Assembly (NCBI GenBank): GCA_902593845.1
Contig: CACJJV010000010.1
Span: 1-42,693 of the forward strand
Direction of reading: 5' to 3'
Length of the DNA: 42,693 nucleotides
Origin: an uncultured Pelagibacteraceae bacterium
Lineage (GTDB): Bacteria > Pseudomonadota > Alphaproteobacteria > Pelagibacterales > Pelagibacteraceae
Translations under genes and position numbers: made by a program
Notes under the pieces: generated by a model
What the model was told of the DNA's origin: nothing
The model's input: only the letters and a program-made list of their open reading frames with translations
Database searches by the model: none
In this document: in pieces, positions 34,948 through 42,693 of the stretch
Position numbering within the stretch: the first letter of the stretch is position 1
Layout: the number at the start of each line of letters is the position of its first letter

Positions 34948-35874
34948 TTAAATTCTAGCACCTATTTTTTGAATAATCTTTGAGGACAACTCAGTACCTT
35001 TAATTAAACATTCTTTAGAATCTAATTGATTAATAACACCATGAAGATATCCTGCAGCGAATAAGTCCCCAGCTCCAGTTAAATCTTTTATTTTTAAATT
35101 AGATTGTGCATTAATTTCTGTAACCTGGTCTTTGTTTATTGAAACTGCACCATTTTCTCCTCTAGTAATTATCACGTTTTTTTTAATTTCTTTTGAAAAT
35201 GTGATGGCTTCTTCAAATGTTTCTGAGCCAATTAAAGATAATATTTCTTGTTCATTTGCAAAAATAATATCTAATTTATTCTTAACTAATTCCATAAAAT
35301 GTGGCTTATGTCTCTCTACACAAAAAAGATCTGATAGTGACATTGCAACTTTTTTTGAGTGGGTAATAGCTTTATCAAAAGCTTTTTTTGGATTACCCTC
35401 GTCCCACAAATAACCCTCTAAAAAAACCATTTCTGCATTCTTTATATCTTCTTCTTTAATATCATTGTCATTAATTCTTCCAGCAGTACCAAGAAATGTG
35501 CACATTGTTCTTTCAGAGTCAGGTGTTATAAAAATTAAACAAGATCCAGTAGGCATTTCCTCTTGTTTTTTTTTATACAAATATTTTACTTTTTCTTTTT
35601 TTAAACCATCCTCATATTTCTGACCAAGTTCGTCGTCGCTAATTTTTCCAATAAATCCAACCTGGTTTCCTAATTGAGATAAGCCAACTATTGAATTAGC
35701 AACAGATCCACCTGAAATGGTTTCCTCAATTTTTAATGATGTAAGTAAATTTTTAAACTCTACTTCATCGATTAATTTCATAGTGCTCTTTGTTAATGAA
35801 TGTTGTGTTAAAAATTCATCTGATACTTTACAGAGCACATCAACAATAGCGTTTCCAATACCCAATATTTTCAT
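34948..35874 (-). CDS. PfkB-family carbohydrate/nucleoside kinase (adenosine kinase-like)
   Basis: 308 residues, ribokinase fold. N-terminal MKILGIGNAIVDVLCKV, the substrate glycines in SGGSVANSIVGLSQLGNQVGFIG, and the C-terminal signature LKIKDLTGAGDLFAAGYLHG with the catalytic Asp. The opening GNAIVD and the ISGGSVANS block are typical of the group called adenosine kinase in alphaproteobacteria; the true substrate may be adenosine, ribose or another sugar. The start is one base from nth (shared base). Convergent with the regulator gene, 3 bases apart. Confidence 0.88.
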   Translation of the reverse strand: MKILGIGNAIVDVLCKVSDEFLTQHSLTKSTMKLIDEVEFKNLLTSLKIEETISGGSVANSIVGLSQLGNQVGFIGKISDDELGQKYEDGLKKEKVKYLYKKKQEEMPTGSCLIFITPDSERTMCTFLGTAGRINDNDIKEEDIKNAEMVFLEGYLWDEGNPKKAFDKAITHSKKVAMSLSDLFCVERHKPHFMELVKNKLDIIFANEQEILSLIGSETFEEAITFSKEIKKNVIITRGENGAVSINKDQVTEINAQSNLKIKDLTGAGDLFAAGYLHGVINQLDSKECLIKGTELSSKIIQKIGARI

Positions 35875-36527
35875 TATGGCTTTTTTGCTATAAATGGTTT
35901 TTTTCGATTAGGATAACAAGAAGTACAAATTTTACAACTCAATCCATAACAGTCTCTTGCCTTACAATATTCCCTACCGTAATAAATTATTTGTAAATGT
36001 AATTTGTTCCAATATTTTTTAGGAAACAATCTTTTTAAATCATTTTCTGTTTGAATAACATTTTTTCCATTGGTTAATCCCCATCTTTGAGCCAACCTAT
36101 GAATGTGGGTATCTATAGGAAATGCAGGATGACCAAAACCTTGGGACATAACTACACTCGCTGTTTTATGTCCAACTCCGGGTAATTTTTCAAGTTCCTC
36201 AAAGGTTTTGGGTACTTTACCATTATAGTCTTTAACCAGTATTCTTGACAAATTATAAATACTCTTTGCTTTAATTCTGAAAATGCCAATTTTTTTAATT
36301 AAAGTTTCTATTTTTTTTCTTCCTAATTTAACAAAGTGCTCTGGTTTATGATATTTGGGATAAATATTTTTAGTCACATTATTTACATTTACATCTGTAC
36401 ATTGAGCAGAAAGAAGAACAGATATCAAAAGAGTAAATACATTTCGACTTTTGAGTGGAACTTTAATACTTGGATATGTTTTATTTAGTATCTTAAGTAT
36501 TACTTTTGCTCTCTGAATTTCATTCAT
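35874..36527 (-). CDS. nth: Endonuclease III (DNA glycosylase/AP lyase)
   Basis: Removes oxidised pyrimidines. 217 residues from the ATG at 36527, which shares its first base with the dapB stop; a longer frame to 36587 would lie inside dapB and is rejected. HhH motif LPGVGHKTASVVMSQGF holds the catalytic Lys near residue 120; FPIDTHIHRLAQRWGL has the catalytic Asp. The C-terminal Fe-S region has five Cys at about 188, 193, 198, 201 and 204, whereas E. coli has C-x6-C-x2-C-x5-C. Outer Cys match in position; the second is shifted. Confidence 0.94.
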   Translation of the reverse strand: MNEIQRAKVILKILNKTYPSIKVPLKSRNVFTLLISVLLSAQCTDVNVNNVTKNIYPKYHKPEHFVKLGRKKIETLIKKIGIFRIKAKSIYNLSRILVKDYNGKVPKTFEELEKLPGVGHKTASVVMSQGFGHPAFPIDTHIHRLAQRWGLTNGKNVIQTENDLKRLFPKKYWNKLHLQIIYYGREYCKARDCYGLSCKICTSCYPNRKKPFIAKKP

Positions 36528-37309
36528 TATTTGAAATTCATTAAGTCTCTCATTGAATATAAACCAGGTTTTTTCTTTATTAACCAACTAGCAGCTGTCA
36601 GCGCACCTTCAGAGTAAAGTGCTCTATCAAACGCTTCATGATTAAGTCTTATTATCTCTTTACCACTGGAAAATAAAACTTCATGTTCACCAATAATTTT
36701 ACCTTTTCTAACTGAATTAAAATTTATTCTTTTTCCATAAGGAAATTTTTTTTTATTAAGATATTTTTTACCTATAATTCTATATAGATTTTTGTTTTTC
36801 CCTATCGCAATACCCTGACCTAACATTAATGCTGTACCAGAAGGATGATCTTTTTTAAATTTATGATGAGCTTCAAAAACTTTACTTAGAAAATTATTAC
36901 CCAAAGATTTTGATGCAATCTCAGTTAAATACGTCAAAAGATTAATCCCAAGACTCATGTTTCCAGCTTTGAGAATTGGAATTTTTTTTGAAATTTTTTT
37001 TATTATATTTTCCTCTTTTAAACTAAAACCTGTAGTCCCAATTATCACTCTTTTTTTTTGTTTGGCAGCAATATTTAGAACTTCAAGTGTACATTTTGGA
37101 ATTGTGAAATCTATTATAACATCACTTCTCTTAAAGGCTTCAGAACTATTTAGTTTCGGTAAAATACCAAAGATTTTTTTTCTTTGTAACTTATTTTCCG
37201 TGAGACTGTTAATTTTAAATCTTTTATCTTTGTTTGCAGATTTGATTAATTGTTGCCCCATTCTACCCAGACATCCTGTAATTGTTAAATTTATTTTTTT
37301 AGTTTTCAT
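36527..37309 (-). CDS. dapB: 4-hydroxy-tetrahydrodipicolinate reductase
   Basis: NAD(P)H reduction step of the diaminopimelate/lysine pathway. 260 residues. NAD site TITGCLGRMGQQLI at the N-terminus, DFTIPKCTLEVL, IIGTTGFS, APALG-like region LKAGNMSLGINLL, and the catalytic FEAHHKFKKDHPSGTALMLG (E-x-H-H-x-x-K-x-D-x-P-S-G-T-A). The end AASWLIKKKPGLYSMRDLM is characteristic. It overlaps the preceding sulfotransferase end by 11 bases, so the two may be cotranscribed, although in related genomes dnaJ is the usual neighbour. Confidence 0.96.
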   Translation of the reverse strand: MKTKKINLTITGCLGRMGQQLIKSANKDKRFKINSLTENKLQRKKIFGILPKLNSSEAFKRSDVIIDFTIPKCTLEVLNIAAKQKKRVIIGTTGFSLKEENIIKKISKKIPILKAGNMSLGINLLTYLTEIASKSLGNNFLSKVFEAHHKFKKDHPSGTALMLGQGIAIGKNKNLYRIIGKKYLNKKKFPYGKRINFNSVRKGKIIGEHEVLFSSGKEIIRLNHEAFDRALYSEGALTAASWLIKKKPGLYSMRDLMNFK

Positions 37310-38141
37310 ATTGAAAGAATTTTAAATCATTTTGGTAATATTCGTTCATTTTTTTAATCATGTTCTCATCAAGATTTTTTTTCCAGTCATTTTCTGGTCC
37401 TTGATAAAAAAATTTAATTTTTCTATTGTCTTTTAAAGAATATACGTTTTCACCAAACTTACCCGCATTTTCTATGTTTTGTAGACTTTTAAAGTTAGTA
37501 GTATCAATTGCATTATTAAGCTTTTTTTGATCAATTTTATTATCAAATCTCATTAAAGTATTAACAAAAACTATCAGCTTTTCGAAAGTTTGCGTTGGAT
37601 TTTTAACCATATCCTCGTATCTAATTGTAACTCTTCTAAAAGACTTATTACTTAACCAAGATCGGTAATTAATTCTCCAAGAGTTGACAATATTTGTTTT
37701 TGCATAGTTTTTCAGATGCGGATAGTCTTCTAATACTTTATTTTCATCTTGCATAAATTTTAATGCTTGATCATATGAGTCTAGATCATTATGATTTTTA
37801 ACGGAAGTGATTACATTTCGAGGATCTCTGATGACATAAATAACTCCCAGGGAATATTCAGGTTTTGTAAAGTCTTTTCCAAATGCAGTTATTAAAGAAT
37901 TGTGAGTCTTTAAAAATTTAACTTTTTTTTGTTCAAGAATATTTTTTTGTGAAGTTTCCCAATGTTTATGTATTTCACCTTTTTTTACTTTTTCCTTAAA
38001 AAATTGTTTATTTGGATAATCTTCTATTAGGCTTAACTTGTTAATGTCAAATATTCCATTTTCACAAAAATAGTAAGCAGTGAGAAAAGATCTAACCCAA
38101 GTATTCCCACTTTTTGGATATGATGCAATCCAGATAATCAT
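37299..38141 (-). CDS. PAPS-dependent sulfotransferase (paralogue 2)
   Basis: 280 residues, same length and plan as the copy at 20417-21259 and clearly related: both begin MIIW(V/I)ASYPKSGNTWVRS. 5'-phosphosulfate loop at residues 6-18, KTH at 78-80, 3'-phosphate motif IYVIRDPRNVITSVKNH at about 101-117, IRYEDMVKN, and the FFYQGPENDWKKNL end motif. No signal peptide. It lies between dapB and dnaJ, a position normally without a gene, and its end overlaps dapB. Divergence in the middle suggests different acceptors for the two copies. Acceptor unknown. Confidence 0.85.
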   Translation of the reverse strand: MIIWIASYPKSGNTWVRSFLTAYYFCENGIFDINKLSLIEDYPNKQFFKEKVKKGEIHKHWETSQKNILEQKKVKFLKTHNSLITAFGKDFTKPEYSLGVIYVIRDPRNVITSVKNHNDLDSYDQALKFMQDENKVLEDYPHLKNYAKTNIVNSWRINYRSWLSNKSFRRVTIRYEDMVKNPTQTFEKLIVFVNTLMRFDNKIDQKKLNNAIDTTNFKSLQNIENAGKFGENVYSLKDNRKIKFFYQGPENDWKKNLDENMIKKMNEYYQNDLKFFQYEN

Positions 38142-38211
38142 ATTTATTTATTAAACTAGGTATTAATTATTTCAACTTAAATATTTTTTTAATGAACTGC
38201 AGTTGAATATC

Positions 38212-39348
38212 TTAACTTTTCCAAAAATCTTTTGCTTTTTGAAAAAATTTTTTAATACTTGGATTAGATTTATCGTTTTCTATTTCCCTAAATTTTTCTA
38301 AAAGGCTTCTTTGCTCTTTATTTAAATACACTGGGACTTCAGTTTTGATTTGCACATACAAATCTCCAAAATCTCCTCTACGCATAAAAGGCATGCCTTT
38401 GCCTTTCAGCCTAAATTGTTTACCATCTTGAGTTCCATCAGGTATTTTTATTTTTGCTTTTTTACCATCTATTGTTGGTATTTCTATTGTAGTGCCAAGC
38501 GCTGCATCAGCTATGGAAATTGGGAACTCAAAAAATAAGTTTACATCAGATCTTTTAAATAATTCATGAGATTTTACATTTATAAATAAATATAAATCAC
38601 CACTGGCACCACCTCTTGTCCCGGCCTCACCTTTGCCAGCAAGTCTAATTCTTGTACCATCATCAACCCCTTTTGGGATTGTAACTGACACTTTCTTAGA
38701 GGTTTGGGTGTTTCCTTGTCCATTACAGTCTGAGCAAGGATTGGTTATTTCTTCTCCACTTCCGGCACATTGAGGACATGTCTGTTGGACAGTAAAAAAA
38801 CCTTGATTAGATCTTACTCTACCATTTCCTCCACAGTAAGTACATCTATCAGGACTAGACCCAGGTTTAGATCCGTTTCCCTTGCATGTGTTACATTTTT
38901 CTGAGGTCGAAAATTGTATATTTTGTTTTTTCCCAGCGTAAGCTTCTTCTAATGTGATCGATAAATCATATCTTAGATCTGATCCTCTATTGTTTGAGCT
39001 TCTTCCTCTAGAACTTCTTCTTCCACCTCCGAAGTCTCCAAAAAAATCTTCAAATATGTCTGAAAAATCGGCACCACTGAAACCTCCAAAACCTCCAAAT
39101 CCACCTTGTCCACCACCACCATTTTCAAAGGCAGCATGACCAAAATTATCGTAATTTTCTTTTTTAGATTTATCAGAGAGAATGCCGTAAGCTTCACTTG
39201 CTTCTTTAAACTTTTCTTCAGCCCCCTTATCACCTGGATTTTTATCTGGATGATATTTTACAGCTAACTTTCTATATGCAGATTTTAATTCTTCAGGGGA
39301 TGCGCTTTTATTTACGCCGAGGACGTCATAATAATCTCTTTTTGCCAT
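38212..39348 (-). CDS. dnaJ: Chaperone DnaJ
   Basis: Class A J-protein co-chaperone of DnaK. 378 residues. J domain at 1-70 with HPD at 33-35 ([11 protein letters not shown]), Gly/Phe-rich linker from about 72 to 110 ([10 protein letters not shown]), then four zinc-finger repeats [24 protein letters not shown] and CSDCNGQG around residues 150-215, and the C-terminal substrate domain with [11 protein letters not shown]. 27 bases downstream of dnaK, likely cotranscribed from the dnaK promoter. Confidence 0.98.
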   Translation of the reverse strand: MAKRDYYDVLGVNKSASPEELKSAYRKLAVKYHPDKNPGDKGAEEKFKEASEAYGILSDKSKKENYDNFGHAAFENGGGGQGGFGGFGGFSGADFSDIFEDFFGDFGGGRRSSRGRSSNNRGSDLRYDLSITLEEAYAGKKQNIQFSTSEKCNTCKGNGSKPGSSPDRCTYCGGNGRVRSNQGFFTVQQTCPQCAGSGEEITNPCSDCNGQGNTQTSKKVSVTIPKGVDDGTRIRLAGKGEAGTRGGASGDLYLFINVKSHELFKRSDVNLFFEFPISIADAALGTTIEIPTIDGKKAKIKIPDGTQDGKQFRLKGKGMPFMRRGDFGDLYVQIKTEVPVYLNKEQRSLLEKFREIENDKSNPSIKKFFQKAKDFWKS

Positions 39349-39375
39349 TTAATACCCCGGACAGATAAATGTATG

Positions 39376-41301
39376 TTAAGCGCTCTTTTCTTTATTCTCG
39401 TCTTTTACTTCCTCAAAATCAGCATCAACAACATTATCCTCTTTTTTTCCTTTATCATCTTTACCATCATCTTTATTAGAATCTGGTTTTGTATTTTGTT
39501 GTGATTTGTATATTGCTTCTCCAAGTTTCATTGAAGCTTGAACTAATGTCTCGGTTTTTTTCTTAATATCATCTGTGTTTTCACCTTTGAGAGCCTCTTT
39601 TAGTTGACTCGAAGCATCTTCAATAGCTTTTTTGTCGGCTTCAGATACTTTAGAACCGTGCTCTTTAAGATTTTTATCTGTAGAATGAATTAAGGTATCT
39701 GCTTGATTTCTTACATCTACAGACTCTCTTTTCTTTTTATCAGCTTCTTTATTGGCTTCAGCATCTTTAACCATTTTCTCAATCTCTTCGTCACTTAACC
39801 CACCTGAAGCTTGAATTTGAATTTTTTGTTCTTTTCCAGTGCCCTTATCTTTCGCTGAAACATTAACAATACCATTCGCATCAATATCAAATGTAACTTC
39901 AATTTGAGGAACACCTCTAGGTGCAGGTGCAATTCCAACAAGCTCGAAGTTTCCTAAAATTTTATTATCAGATGCCATCTCTCTTTCACCTTGCAACACT
40001 CTAATGGAAACAGCAGGTTGATTATCTTCAGCAGTCGAGAATACTTGACTTTTTTTAGTAGGAATTGTTGTGTTTTTTTCAATTAATTTTGTAGAAACTC
40101 CACCTAAAGTCTCAATACCTAAAGAAAGAGGCGTTACATCTAATAATAATACATCCTTTACATCACCTTGAAGAACACCCGCTTGTATTGCAGCACCCAT
40201 TGCTACAACTTCATCAGGATTAACACTTTTATTAGGTTCTTTCCCAAAGAAATTTTTAACTTCTTCGATTACCTTAGGCATTCTAGTCATACCACCAACC
40301 ATTACAACTTCATCAATTTCATTGGCTGTGATACCAGCATCTTTCAATGCAGTTTTACATGGTGGCATTGTTTTAGCTATAAGATCTTCAACAAGCGCCT
40401 CAAGTTTTGCTCTTGTGAGTTTTAAATTAATATGTTTTGGGCCAGTCTTGTCAGCGGTAATAAACGGTAAATTAATATCAGTCTGTTCAGCTGAGGATAA
40501 TTCAATCTTAGCTTTTTCTGCTGCTTCTTTTAATCTCTGAAGAGCAAGTTTATCTGATTTCAAATCTATTCCATTATCTTTTTTAAATTCTGCAATTAAA
40601 TATTCAACTATAGAATTATCAAAATCTTCACCACCTAAGAATGTATCTCCGTTGGTTGATTTAACTTCAAAAACTCCATCACCAAGTTCAAGTATTGAAA
40701 CATCAAATGTTCCACCACCTAAATCATAAACTGCAATTTTCTTATTTTGTTTTTTATCTAAACCATAAGCCAATGACGCAGCAGTAGGTTCATTTATAAT
40801 TCTTAAAACTTCTAGACCTGCAATTTTTCCAGCGTCTTTTGTTGCTTGTCTTTGAGCATCATTAAAGTACGCAGGAACAGTAATTACAGCTTTCATTACC
40901 GCCTGACCTAAATATTTTTCTGCTGTTTCTTTCATTTTTTGTAAAATAAAAGCTGAAATTTGAGAAGGAGAGTATTTTTCTCCTTTAGATTCAATCCAAG
41001 CATCCCCTTTTTCTGAATTAACAATTTTGAATGGAGCCGCTTCTATATCTTTTTTAACAGTTGGGTCATCAAAGTTTCTTCCAATTAATCGTTTAACTGC
41101 AAAAATTGTATTTTCAGGATTGGTTACAGCTTGTCTTTTAGCTGGTTGTCCTATTAATTTTTCTTTTTCATCAGTAAAAGCAACAACAGACGGTGTTGTT
41201 CTAGCACCTTCTGCATTTTCTAAAACTTTTGCCTGGCTTCCCTCCATTATAGCCACGCAGGAGTTTGTTGTTCCCAAGTCTATTCCAATAATTTTACTCA
41301 T
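39376..41301 (-). CDS. dnaK: Chaperone DnaK (Hsp70)
   Basis: ATP-dependent foldase, 641 residues. Hsp70 signatures: [16 protein letters not shown] at the N-terminus, [16 protein letters not shown] near residue 190, and [17 protein letters not shown] near 330. Linker [16 protein letters not shown] precedes the substrate domain, and the tail is acidic and Lys-rich ([13 protein letters not shown], matching the usual DADFEEV end). Strong ribosome binding site GAGGAG on the minus strand (41313-41318) and a candidate heat-shock promoter upstream. Confidence 0.99.
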   Translation of the reverse strand: MSKIIGIDLGTTNSCVAIMEGSQAKVLENAEGARTTPSVVAFTDEKEKLIGQPAKRQAVTNPENTIFAVKRLIGRNFDDPTVKKDIEAAPFKIVNSEKGDAWIESKGEKYSPSQISAFILQKMKETAEKYLGQAVMKAVITVPAYFNDAQRQATKDAGKIAGLEVLRIINEPTAASLAYGLDKKQNKKIAVYDLGGGTFDVSILELGDGVFEVKSTNGDTFLGGEDFDNSIVEYLIAEFKKDNGIDLKSDKLALQRLKEAAEKAKIELSSAEQTDINLPFITADKTGPKHINLKLTRAKLEALVEDLIAKTMPPCKTALKDAGITANEIDEVVMVGGMTRMPKVIEEVKNFFGKEPNKSVNPDEVVAMGAAIQAGVLQGDVKDVLLLDVTPLSLGIETLGGVSTKLIEKNTTIPTKKSQVFSTAEDNQPAVSIRVLQGEREMASDNKILGNFELVGIAPAPRGVPQIEVTFDIDANGIVNVSAKDKGTGKEQKIQIQASGGLSDEEIEKMVKDAEANKEADKKKRESVDVRNQADTLIHSTDKNLKEHGSKVSEADKKAIEDASSQLKEALKGENTDDIKKKTETLVQASMKLGEAIYKSQQNTKPDSNKDDGKDDKGKKEDNVVDADFEEVKDENKEKSA

Positions 41302-41320
41302 AATAATTAATTCTCCTCGT

Positions 41321-41349
41321 CATATATGTGTTATTTTTGATTCTACAAG
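41321..41349 (-). promoter_or_regulatory. Candidate RpoH-type promoter of dnaK
   Basis: On the minus strand CTTG (41349-41346), 17 bases, then CATATATG (41328-41321). The -35 CTTG is exact, the -10 resembles the CCATAT type imperfectly. The leader to the dnaK ATG is about 15-20 bases and carries the GAGGAG ribosome site. No CIRCE inverted repeat is present. Confidence 0.45.
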
Positions 41350-41361
41350 CTTTTCTGATCA

Positions 41362-42000
41362 TTATTTAGTCTCCGAATTCTCTTTAGTTTCCTCTGTTTT
41401 GGCTTCTTTTTCTTGAGTTTTTTTAGCTACGCCAACTAATGAAGGCCTTAGTAATCGATCTTTAATAGTGAAACCTTTTTGAATTTCTTGAATTATAGTT
41501 CCTGGCTCTTTTGTATCATCCTCAATTTCCATCATTGCTTGATGAAAGTTTGGATCTAATTTTTTATTTAAACTATCAATCTGTTTAATATCATTTTTGT
41601 TAAATATGGATATTAAATCTTTATGAATTATATCAAAATGTTCTAAAGTTTTTTTAAGCGCTTCAGAGTCTTTCAACTTTTCATCACTCTCTAAAATACT
41701 TTTGGATCTTTCAAAATTATCTATAAGGCTAAGAGCTTCTTTAGCAAATGAAAAACCACCGTATTCAAAAGCATCTTCTTTCTCTTTCTCAAACCTTCTT
41801 CGTTGATTTTCCATTTCAGCAAATGCTCTAGCTAGTTTATCCTCAAGCTCTAAAATCTTTTCTTCTGCTGTTAATTCTTTTTTGTTCTCTTCCTCTTTTT
41901 TATTATGATCATCCGTTTGATCTTCATGCTTATCAGATTGGTTATTTTCTTGCTTGGCTAAATTTTCGTTTTGGATATTTTCTTTTTGTTCTTTTTCCAT
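41362..42000 (-). CDS. grpE: Nucleotide exchange factor GrpE
   Basis: Dimeric ADP-release factor for DnaK, 212 residues. A long charged unstructured leader (about residues 1-42, Glu, Lys, Asn, Gln) is followed by a coiled coil (ILELEDKLARAFAEMENQRRR), the middle ALSLIDNFERSKSIL and the C-terminal beta-wing LDPNFHQAMMEIEDDTKEPGTIIQEIQKGFTIKDRLLRPSLVGVAK. grpE stands just upstream of dnaK in the same direction, unlike genomes where hrcA separates the heat-shock genes. Confidence 0.96.
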   Translation of the reverse strand: MEKEQKENIQNENLAKQENNQSDKHEDQTDDHNKKEEENKKELTAEEKILELEDKLARAFAEMENQRRRFEKEKEDAFEYGGFSFAKEALSLIDNFERSKSILESDEKLKDSEALKKTLEHFDIIHKDLISIFNKNDIKQIDSLNKKLDPNFHQAMMEIEDDTKEPGTIIQEIQKGFTIKDRLLRPSLVGVAKKTQEKEAKTEETKENSETK

Positions 42001-42008
42001 AGAAGCTT

Positions 42009-42036
42009 ATATGGTAAGAAATTTAAGAATTTCTAG
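42009..42036 (-). promoter_or_regulatory. Candidate RpoH-type promoter of grpE
   Basis: On the minus strand CTAG (42036-42033), an 18-base spacer, and a perfect CCATAT (42014-42009), 8 bases before the grpE ATG. One mismatch to CTTG. The spacer length equals that in front of hslV. The -35 abuts the rdgB start codon on the other strand (42037). Confidence 0.5.
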
Positions 42037-42639
42037 ATGTTAAAAAAAAAAATATCAAAAATATTAATTGGCACAAATAACAAAGGAAAACTTAGAGAAA
42101 TTAAGGGTTTATTGCCAAAATCAATTAAGATTTTTTCTACATCAGATTTTAATCTCAAAAGCCCAGCAGAAAATGGCAAAACTTTTAAGGAAAATTCAAT
42201 AATTAAATCTAAGTATTTTTCAAAAAAATCTAATTTAGTTTGTATTGCTGATGACTCTGGTCTTGAAATAGATTGTTTGGATAAAAAGCCTGGAATTTTT
42301 TCAGCCAGATGGGCAGGATCCAAGGGGGATTTTAACAAAGCAATTAAAAGAGTATATAAAGGGTTAGATAAAAAAGATAAGAACTGGAGAGCTAAAAAGA
42401 TTAAAGCAAGATTCGTATGTGCGCTATCAATTTGTTATTTAGATAAAATAATCGCAAGTGTTATAGGAAAAATTGAGGGATCTATTTCAAACAAAATTAG
42501 GGGAAAAAACGGTTTTGGATATGATCCAATTTTTATTCCAAAAAAAAAGAAACAAACTTTTGGTGAAATGAAGTTTTCTAGTAAGTGTAAAATTGACCAT
42601 AGATCAATTGCGTTTAAAAAAATTAAAAAATTTCTCTAA
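42037..42639 (+). CDS. rdgB: XTP/dITP pyrophosphatase (RdgB/HAM1)
   Basis: Hydrolyses non-canonical purine nucleoside triphosphates to protect DNA and RNA. 200 residues. Opening ILIGTNNKGKLREIKGLL, the SPAENGKTFKENSIIKSKYF block, the catalytic CIADDSGLEIDCLDKKPGIFSARWAG, GFGYDPIFIP, and a final SHRS-type motif read here as KIDHRSIAF. Divergent from grpE. In many alphaproteobacteria rph precedes rdgB and hemW follows; neither is seen here. Confidence 0.96.
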   Translation: MLKKKISKILIGTNNKGKLREIKGLLPKSIKIFSTSDFNLKSPAENGKTFKENSIIKSKYFSKKSNLVCIADDSGLEIDCLDKKPGIFSARWAGSKGDFNKAIKRVYKGLDKKDKNWRAKKIKARFVCALSICYLDKIIASVIGKIEGSISNKIRGKNGFGYDPIFIPKKKKQTFGEMKFSSKCKIDHRSIAFKKIKKFL

Positions 42640-42693
42640 GTTTACCGTTATTAATCTCATAAAAATTTAATTGGTGATTTATTTTATTATCTT
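42623..42693 (-). CDS. Possible C-terminal end of a minus-strand gene cut by the window edge
   Basis: On the minus strand one frame is open from the window end to a TAA at 42625-42623, encoding about 22 residues ending in INNGKLREIF. The other two minus frames have stops here. It overlaps the rdgB 3' end by 17 bases, as do other convergent pairs in the window. The stretch is too short to identify or even to prove coding. Confidence 0.3.
   Translation of the reverse strand, partial: DNKINHQLNFYEINNGKLREIF

Noticed and set aside
36528..36587. Upstream extension of nth into dapB
   Set aside because: The ATG at 36527 shares a base with the dapB stop and gives a normal endonuclease III N-terminus.
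38195..38204. Palindrome AACTGCAGTT between the sulfotransferase and dnaJ genes
   Set aside because: Short, no loop and no T-run; too weak for a terminator and likely chance.
41302..41361. Search for a CIRCE element before dnaK, and likewise before dnaJ and grpE
   Set aside because: No TTAGCACTC-N9-GAGTGCTAA-like repeat is present.
41027..41416. Open frame antisense to dnaK and the grpE 3' end
   Set aside because: Covered by well-identified genes on the other strand; no independent start signals.
42033..42338. Open frame antisense to rdgB
   Set aside because: Wholly inside the conserved rdgB gene; no family features.
1..42693. Search for tRNA, rRNA, CRISPR arrays, transposases, integrases, phage or toxin-antitoxin genes
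   Set aside because: Intergenic gaps are too short for most and no diagnostic sequence or repeat array was seen. A covariance-model scan would be the decisive test for small RNAs.

Overview
This window is an AT-rich, extremely compact bacterial chromosome segment (GC visibly low; I did not compute it). Gene content, gene order and protein style (short, Lys/Asn/Ile-rich proteins, one porin, near-zero spacers) point to a free-living streamlined alphaproteobacterium of the SAR11/Pelagibacter type. No rRNA, tRNA, CRISPR, insertion sequence or phage gene was recognised, and no gene-free stretch exceeds 300 bases; the longest (282 bases, 16363-16644) is the likely replication origin.

Layout. 1-1946: 3' end of ftsK, then lolA. 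2443-5799, minus strand: an operon running mcl, mtkA, mtkB, HIT protein (GNAT gene continuing to 1943). It encodes a malate-CoA ligase resembling succinyl-CoA synthetase plus malyl-CoA lyase, which together could split malate into acetyl-CoA and glyoxylate. 5884-9074, minus strand: hisB-H-A-F-E followed by a DUF2061 membrane protein. 9166-11054: hslVU protease behind a heat-shock-type promoter. 11049-30877 is the ancestral alphaproteobacterial origin neighbourhood: smr, timA, fxsA, secB, dnaQ, coaE, aroE, maf, the PPDK/PEPS regulator, the putative oriC, hemE, hemH, hemJ, rho, mnmE, mnmG, rsmG (carrying a parS site), parA, parB, holA, lptE and leuS. Most genes left of the gap point left and those right of it up to parB point right, as expected for co-orientation with two diverging forks.

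30908-36527: DUF3576 lipoprotein, a porin with its own promoter, strong ribosome binding site and the only clear intrinsic terminator in the window, a ThiE-like protein, yggS, a YkuD-type L,D-transpeptidase, an OmpR-type regulator with a degenerate receiver, a PfkB kinase and nth. 36527-42639: dapB, a sulfotransferase, dnaJ, dnaK, grpE and divergent rdgB.

How it works together: chromosome replication and segregation (oriC, parS, ParAB, FtsK, HolA, DnaQ), proteostasis (HslVU, DnaK-DnaJ-GrpE, SecB) with candidate RpoH-type promoters, late heme synthesis, histidine synthesis, and envelope functions (LolA, LptE, porin, L,D-transpeptidase).

The most notable items are the origin and parS, the malate-cleaving operon, two paralogous PAPS sulfotransferases inserted into otherwise conserved gene neighbourhoods, heat-shock promoters that place the transcript start almost on the start codon, a promoter plus perfect palindrome in front of rho, and convergent genes that overlap or abut at their stop codons with no room for terminators. 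I did not find a clearly new multi-gene defence or mobile system.
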